Source of the DNA: Hevea brasiliensis
Taxonomy: Eukaryota; Streptophyta; Magnoliopsida; Malpighiales; Euphorbiaceae
Assembly: GCF_030052815.1 (NCBI RefSeq)
Contig: NC_079496.1
Location: 186,001 to 250,000 of the forward strand
DNA length: 64,000 nt
Direction: 5' to 3'
The position numbers and the translations under genes are program-made. Numbering within the stretch: position 1 is the stretch's first letter; every line of letters starts with the position of its first letter. Below, piece after piece: positions 57,245-64,000 of the stretch. A model generated the notes under the pieces. That model ran no database searches and was not told where the DNA came from. It saw only the letters and a program-made list of their open reading frames with translations.

Positions 57245-60200
57245 TTAGCTGGACTTTTCATGAATTTCACTGAAAAGAGGTGAGGGATTAGAGAGCTTGT
57301 AACAGCTTGCTCCCTTTATCGGGTCTCCAGTTATGTAATGTTTCAATCTATGCCCATTGACCTTAAAATTCCCAGATTTTTCACTCCAAATTTCAATTGC
57401 TCCATAAGGGAAAACCTTAGAAACTCTATATGGACCAGTCCACCTTGATTTAAGTTTTCCAGGGAACAATTTCAATCTTGAGTTGAACAATAAAACTGAA
57501 TCACCCTCTTTGAATTCCTTTTTCCTAAGATGCTTATCATGCCAAACTTTGGTTATTTCTTTGTAAATACAGGCACTTTCATAAGCATCCATCCTCAATT
57601 CTTCAAGCTCATTAAGTTGCAATAGTCTCTTTTCACCAGCTTGCTTAAGGTCAAAATTCAAGGTCAGAATGGCCCAATATGCTCTATGTTCTAGCTCCAC
57701 AGGTAAATAACAAGACTTACCATACACCAACCTAAAGGGAGTAGTTCCTATAGGGGTTTTGTAAGCAGTCCTATATACCCATAAAGCATCATCTAGTTTG
57801 ATAGACCAATCTTTTCGAGAATTGTTCACTGTTTTCTCCAAGATATGTTTGAGCTCTATGTTAGAAATTTCAACTTGTCTTGAAGTTTGAGGGTGGTATG
57901 GGGTAGCTATCTTGTGCACTACACCATACTTCCTCATTAAGCTCTCAAATTATTTATTACAAAAATGTGAACCCCCATCACTAATTACAGCCCTAGGAGC
58001 TCCGAATCTGCTCAAGACAAATTTCTTTAAGAATTTCACTACCACTTTAGCATCATTAGTTGGAGTTGCAATAGCTTCCACCCACTTTGACACATAGTCA
58101 ACTCCAACTAGAATGTATTTATTACCAAATGAAGGAGGAAATGGCCCCATAAATTCTATTCCCCAGACATCAAATAATTCTACTTCAAGAATACCATTTA
58201 GGGGCATTTGATCTCTTTTTGACAAATTTCCACTCCTTTGACATTTATCACATTCCAACACAAATTTCCTCACATCCTTAAAAAGATTTGGCCAAAAGAA
58301 ACCAGCTTGCAAAATTTTACTAGCTGTTTTAGAGATTCCAAAATGTCCTCCATAATCAGAAGCATGGCAATGTTGCATAATACTCTGTGTCTCCTCATCA
58401 GGAATACATCTTCTAATTAGACCATCACAACATCTCCTAAAGAGTAAAGGATCATCCCATCTATAAAATTTTACCTCATGCAAAAACTTTTTCTTTTGTT
58501 GCCATGTCATTCCTAGAGGTAAAACTCCACAAGATAGATAATTCACAAAGTCTGCATACCAAGGTAATTTAGCAACAAGAGAGAAAAGTTGTTCATCCAA
58601 GAAAAACTCATCAATAGGGATTTCATCCATTTCTTCATCATCAAATTTCAGCCTACTCAGATTATCCACAACTACATTTTCAGCTCCCTTCTTATCTCTA
58701 ATCTCCAAATCAAACTCTTGTAGCATTAGAATCCACCTTATGAGCCTAGGTTTAGCCTCTTTTTTACGGAGCAAATACCTGATGGCTGCATGATCTGAAA
58801 ATATAACCACCTTTGAGTCAATAATGTAAGGTCTGAACTTTTCCAATGCAAAAACAATTGCTAAAAATTCCTTTTTAGTTGTTGCATAATTTGTTTGAGC
58901 CTCATCCAGTGTTCTACTAGCATAATAAATAGCATAAGCCTTTTTGTCCTTTCTTTGACCAAGAACAGCTCCAATTGCATAGTTGCTAGCATCACACATA
59001 ATTTCAAAAGGTAGACTCCAATCGGGAGGTTGCATGATTGGTGCAATGATAAGAGCTTGCTTCAACCTGCAAAAGGCATCCAAACACTCTTGGTCAAATA
59101 CAAATGGTATGTCATTACTTAACAAATTAGACAAAGGTTTGGCTATTTTAGAAAAATCCTTGATAAAGCATCTGTAGAACCCGGCATATCCTAGAAAACT
59201 TCGAATTGCCTTGACATTGGTAGGAGGAGCCATCTTCTCTATCACTTCAACCTTGGCTTTATCAACCTCTATTCCTCTGTTAGATACCAAATGTCCAAGC
59301 ACTATCCCTTCCTGAACCATAAAATGACACTTTTCCCAGTTTAACACAAGATCAGTATCTGCACATCGCTGCAAAACTTTAGAAAGGTTAGCCAAGCATA
59401 TGTCAAATGAAGATCCATAAACAGAAAAGTTATCCATAAAAACCTCCATTATATCTTCAATGAAATCTGAGAAGATTGCCATCATGCACCTTTGAAAAGT
59501 GGCTGGTGCATTACACAACCCAAATGGCATCCTCCTATAAGCAAAGGTTCCATATGGACAAGTGAAAGTGGTTTTCTCTTGATCATTTGGATGGATAGGG
59601 ATTTGAAAAAAACCTGAGTACCCATCTAAATAGCAAAAATAAGAATGCCTAGCTAGTCTTTCTAACATCTGATCAATGAAGGGAAGTGGAAAATGATCTT
59701 TTCTAGTGGCAACATTTAATTTTCTGTAATCTATGCACATTCGCCAACTAGTCACTGTTCTGGTGGGAATTAATTCATTATTTTCATTTTTGACCACTGT
59801 CATTCCACCCTTTTTTGGGACAACATGTACTGGGCTCACCCAAGTACTGTCTGAGATAGGGTATGTGATCCCTACATCTAGCAACTTCAAAATTTCCTTT
59901 TTAACAACTTCTTTCATATTTGGGTTCAACCTCCTCTGATGTTCAATAGATGGCTTACAATTTTCTTCCAAAATAATTCTATGCATGCAAAAGTGTGGGC
60001 TTATTCCCTTAATGTCATCTATGGTGTACCCTAAAACTTTTCTGAATTGCCTCAACACTCTTAACAACTTATCAGCCTCTAAGGTACTCAAGTTTGCATT
60101 TACAATTACTGGATAAGTGTTATTGGTGCCAAGAAATTCATACCTAAGCTGAGAAGGAAGTTGCTTAAGTTCTACCTTAGGTGCATCTTCTTCCTTGAAT

Positions 60201-61588
60201 GATGATTGCTTAGATTCCACTTTTTCCTTTTGTGTAAGTTGAAAAACTGGAGCAAAAATGAATGGTGGACTACCCTCTAAATGTTGAGCATATGCAACCA
60301 CATGAGGGTTGTCATAGTCTATGCCTCCTCCATGAACCAAACAATTTTCAAGTGGATCTTCCGGATATTTCTTTCTGAAATGTTCTTCAACCAACTCATC
60401 AATAATATCAACTCTCAAGCAAGTATCAGCTTCAGAATGATGCTTCTTCATAGTGTTATTAATATTGAAAACCAATTGATCTTCACCAACTCTAAGAGTC
60501 AATTTTTCTCCCTTAACATCAATCAATGCTCCTGCTGTAGCTAGAAAGGGTCTTCCCAAGATAATTGGGATATTAGAATCCTCTTCCATGTCCAAGATGA
60601 CAAAGTCAACAGGTATATAGAACTTCCCAACCTTCAGAGGCACGTTCTCCAAAATCCCTTCAGGATACTTAATTGATCTGTCAGCTAACTGAAGAGAAAT
60701 GTGGGTTGGCTTAAGATCTCCCATGTTGAGCTTCTCATAGATGGAGAGGGGCATAAGGCTAACACTAGCCCCTAAATCACATAAAGCTTTTGTCGAACAT
60801 GATTCCCCAATGTGGCATGGAATTGAAAAACTCCCTGGATCTTTGAGCTTTGGAGGAAGTTTCCTTTGGAGGATAGCACTACATTCTTCTGTCAAAGCTA
60901 CAGTTTCATGGTCTTCAATTCTCCTCTTGTTTGAGAGAATTTCTTTTAAGAATTTTGCATAAGAGGGCATTTGTGAAAGAGCATCAATAAAAGGCACATT
61001 TATGTATAGCTTCTTCAAAACCTCTAAAAACTTCCCAAATTGCTTATCAAGCTTGGCTTTTTGAAATCTTTGTGGAAAGGGAAGTTGTGGCTTGTAGGGC
61101 TCTGGAGGTATATACTTCTCTTCCTTCTCTTCAATTTTCTCTTTACATTTTTCTGCACTCTCTTGTTTTTCACTCTCTTGTTTTTCATTCTCATCAATTT
61201 CTTTCTCATTTTCTCTCCTCTCACTATTTTCACTTTTCTCATTTTTTTCACTCTTCTCATTATTTACAACTTTCCCACTTCTTAAAGTAATAGCTTGACA
61301 CTGCTCTCTTGGGTTTTCTGGTTGACTTGGAAGCTTTCCAAAAGACTTGGTACTTGAGGAAGATGCTTGTTGTGCAATCTGATTTTCCAGCATTCTGTTA
61401 TGTGTTTGCATCTGTTCTAGCCTTGCTTTCATCTCTCTCATCTCCTCATCATGCTTATTTTGGTTAGCAAGAATCTGTTGTAATAAAGCTTCTGTGGTGG
61501 AACTTTGTTCTTGCTGTTTTGGTGGAAGATTCATATTTTTCTGCTGAAAATTAGGCAATGGTTGCCTATTTTGCTGATATGGAATTCC
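57245..61588 (-). pseudogene. Athila pol: protease, RT, RNase H, integrase
   Basis: In frame with gag after a TAA at 61589. Domains: protease [10 protein letters not shown], then RT with [32 protein letters not shown] and the catalytic FMDN (about 59429-59440). The expected motif is FMDD, so the second catalytic Asp is Asn. RNase H follows ([23 protein letters not shown]), then the integrase zinc motif ([16 protein letters not shown]), [22 protein letters not shown] at 57950-57952, and in the same frame [12 protein letters not shown] and [16 protein letters not shown] to the end at 57245. The integrase Glu lies after the stop. The length is normal for an Athila pol. Two stops plus the RT change make it inactive. 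Confidence 0.9.
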
Positions 61589-62797
61589 TTATTGCTGTTG
61601 TGGTTGAAAATTCTGATTTTGGACTTGATTTTGCTGATTTCCCCATGAAAAGTTGGGATGATTCCTCCAAGTTGGATTATAAGTTTGAGAGTAAGAATTC
61701 CCCATTTGCTTGTTTCCATAATTACCAACATATGCTGCTTGCTCTCCATAGTCTACTCCACAGCTGGTAGTTCCCTCTGCATAAGCAACTTGTTGTGAAC
61801 TTCCAGATGATGATGATGAACTAACCAACATACTTAAATCTTCCATCTTCTTAGCCAAGACATTTGTAAGTGCATCAAACTTTGCATTAATCATGTTGAA
61901 TGGGTCAAGATCATACATTCCAGCAGCTTGCCTTTTTTGAGTTGGAGCTGGTCCTCTTGGACTACTCCAAAGATGAGTATTCTTTGCAATTTTCTCCAAT
62001 AGCTCATAAGCTTCATCTTCATGCTTCATAATAAATTCTCCTCCTGTTTGAGCATCAATAATCCCTCTGATCGCAGGAGTAACATTTGTGTAAAAATTCT
62101 GATTTATCATCCATTTCGGAATGGCATGATGTGGGCATTGTCTCTCTAATTCCTTCCATCTCATCCATGACTCATAGAGAGTTTCATCTTCTCTTGGTCT
62201 AAAAGCTGTCATTTGGTTCCTCAATTCTTGAGTTTTTCCAGGTGGAAAATATTGTGCAAGAAATGCATCAGTGAGTTTCTCCCAATTTGTGATGGAGTTG
62301 TGAGGTAAAGAATCAAGCCAATCCAATGCTCTATCTTTCAAAGAGAATGGGAATAGCTTCAATCTTGCTGCATCATCAGATACTCCAGGTTGTTTTTGCA
62401 TGTCACAGATCATAGCAAACTTCTTCAGATGTGTGCGTGGATTTTCAGAAGGATGTCCTCCAAATTGAGAATTTTGAATCATTTGAAGAACTCCAAAATC
62501 CATCTTGTAGCTATTTGCATCAATTCTTGGTCTTGCTATGCTTTCCCTCAAGTCATCAAAACGAGGAAAAGCATGATCCATCATACTTCCCCTAGGCACA
62601 TTAGCATTAATAACTTCTTCACCTTGGGCTGCATTAACACCAATTCTTATTCTTTCATCAGCCATGACTTCTTCTAATTCAGTTTCTCTCAAAGCTTCTT
62701 TTCTTTTCCTGGTTTCTTTCTTGTTGGCTTTACAAAATTTCTCAATTTCAGGATTGAACAATAAGGATGTGTCACTTGTGCTTCTAGCTCTTCTCAT
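61589..62797 (-). pseudogene. Athila gag
   Basis: Start MRRARSTSDTSLLFNPEIEK at 62797, 139 bp from the LTR. 402 codons to a TAA at 61589-61591, which lies in a Gln run (QPQQQ*), probably CAA to TAA. The Retrotrans_gag domain lies at residues about 110-240 (HPSENPRTHLKKF, FSLKDRALDWLDSLP, LAQYFPPGKTQEL, ETLYESWMRWKEL). The usual zinc knuckle is not recognisable; only SCGVDYGEQ remains, so nucleic-acid binding may be weakened. After the stop the same frame runs through a Gln-rich linker into pol, so gag and pol were one polyprotein. Positions 62798-62910 are leader. Confidence 0.9.
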
Positions 62798-62910
62798 AAA
62801 AGATTAAAAGTACCTGAAAAAGAACAAACAAACACAAAAAATGAAAAGATAACAAAGATAAAACTATAAACAACTACAATAATCAAGAATTCAATCTTAA
62901 ACAAACAACT

Positions 62911-62927
62911 CCCCGGCAACGGCGCCA
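62911..62927 (-). promoter_or_regulatory. PBS of the Athila element, tRNA-Asp type
   Basis: The + strand reads CCCCGGCAACGGCGCCA, the 3' end of plant tRNA-Asp with CCA, so the minus strand carries the complementary PBS 9 bp inside the 5' LTR. This is the classic Athila primer site. Confidence 0.92.
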
Positions 62928-62936
62928 AAAACTTGA

Positions 62937-64000
62937 TGTGTCCCTACCGCAAGTGCACGGGTCGTACAAGTAGTATAGAAAAAATATTGTTCCCACGAGG
63001 AGTTGTGTTAATGATTGAATTTTTGATATAAAAAGTTGACTAAATTGAACTATCTTTGAAATTAAAGTAACAAATTGATGGGTATTGGAGTATGAAATCT
63101 ATATGTGCAAAATTAATAATATATCCAACAATGTATTAATTAAACTAAAATTGCATCAAATTGAAATAAGCAAATTCAAATATTGCAAGATTTAAAATGG
63201 CAAGTAATTAAATTCAATTATAAATTAACAATAATAAAAAGGCGATTCCGGAGTTCGGGATTTCATATTCGAGCTATTTTGGGATTTTGAATTGGTTATC
63301 CAATCTTGCGGAACTTACGGGTTTTAAGGAGATTAATTCTTAAATCCTTTGAATACCCTTTCGAGTGAGACAAAGAGTGCCTTAATCAATCTAATCCTAC
63401 TTTCGTGGAGTTAGAGTTAATTAAGACCCATTAGGTTCTTTAATTAATCTGTGAATCCTCTTAATCCTTAGTCTATTTCTAGATCTAAGTTAATTAAGTC
63501 AAATTTCTTGATTATCTATCACAAGGCCTTCTCCTTTCGGTGCCTCAACCATGGATTAAGAACATCACTTAATGGGATCCTACACTAAGCATGTCATTAA
63601 GCACACAAGAAATGAATAAAACTCATTAAGACCACAAAATATGGATTACCCAATCAAAATCCACAAAATATCTCAAATATTACAACCCTTACTCCAGAAT
63701 CAAAATAAAACTACTCACTACCCATAATGTTTACAAGAAATTCTTAGTTTGTATGGAAATAAAGCTTTAATCTAAGCTAGGAAACAATAAACTAAACACT
63801 AGAAATGTAGAAAAAATGTAAGGAAAGAAAGAAATCTGCAAATCCTGGTTGAAAATGGTGTGGAAGGTGAAAGTGACTCTTTAGCTGCTGCCTACACCTC
63901 TTCCTTTTTCTGCTCTCCTCCTTCTTGTCCCCTCTAAAATGGGAAATGGGACTATTTATAGCATTTTCTGACATGGAGCCCTAAAATGGTGTGTTTGAGG
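62937..64000 (-). repeat. 5' LTR of the Athila element, partial
   Basis: Starts TGTGTCCCTACC on the + strand and runs to the window end (1064 bp of about 1650). By eye about 13 differences from 50561-51625, all but one of them transitions. Confidence 0.92.

Larger units (their letters stand above)
50561..64000 (-). mobile_element. Athila-lineage Gypsy element, minus strand, 5' LTR cut by window end
   Basis: It reads right to left: 5' LTR (62937 to beyond 64000), tRNA-Asp PBS, gag, pol, ATHILA ORF, PPT, 3' LTR (50561-52208). The Athila assignment rests on the PBS TGGCGCCGTTGCCGGGG, gag-pol in one frame, the ATHILA-type ORF downstream of pol and the PPT GGGGGTATTTGA. The left target sequence is GCTGA; the right one is outside. 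Over the 1064 shared bp the LTRs differ at about 13 sites by eye (about 1.2%), suggesting a fairly recent insertion. Confidence 0.92.

Overview
This is plant nuclear DNA. The evidence is one spliced housekeeping gene with short exons and GT-AG introns, AT-rich intergenic sequence, and about 57 kb of nested LTR retrotransposons of plant-only lineages (SIRE/Maximus-like Copia, Ogre/Tat Gypsy, Tekay/Del-like chromovirus, Athila). A eudicot is likely. I cannot name the species from the sequence.

Layout. Positions 1-3163 are AT-rich intergenic DNA with a 0.44-kb tandem duplication. Positions 3164-5263 hold an apparently intact five-exon guanosine deaminase gene (GSDA), the only cellular gene I can support. 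Positions 5716-5955 hold a LINE RNase H scrap. From about 7057 to the end of the window everything is retrotransposon, in a Russian-doll arrangement. A minus-strand SIRE-like element (3' LTR about 7057-8521, env-like gene) was split by a 29-kb Ogre/Tat element (9843-38930, target duplication AGCAC on both sides). That element's 3' LTR was itself split by a 3.9-kb solo LTR (31263-35144, target duplication ATCCT). On the right, the SIRE-like element was hit at 39990 by a Tekay-like LTR (B). B was hit at 42054 by a second relative (C), C at 46589 by a third (D), and D at 50561 by a minus-strand Athila element whose 5' LTR runs off the window end.

The Ogre/Tat element is the most unusual object. 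It has 5.6-kb LTRs, a sense extra ORF (ORF1), gag-protease with a G-patch, a 183-bp candidate intron between the protease and reverse transcriptase regions, pol with two RNase H regions, and a 2.9-kb 60-bp minisatellite in the 3' region. In addition, each LTR carries a candidate spliced antisense gene with its own TATA box. The predicted product combines a Transposase_28-like (gypsy-type transposon) region with a coiled coil. Most of its ORFs are broken. The two LTRs differ mainly at CTG/CAG sites and often by small indels, so part of the damage may be consensus error at CHG-methylated sites.

The Athila element has nearly full-length gag-pol. Its visible lesions are almost all C-to-T type changes, including loss of the second catalytic aspartate of reverse transcriptase. 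It is also full of a near-palindromic motif, GTGCATAAGTTATGCAC. No RNA gene or CRISPR array was seen.
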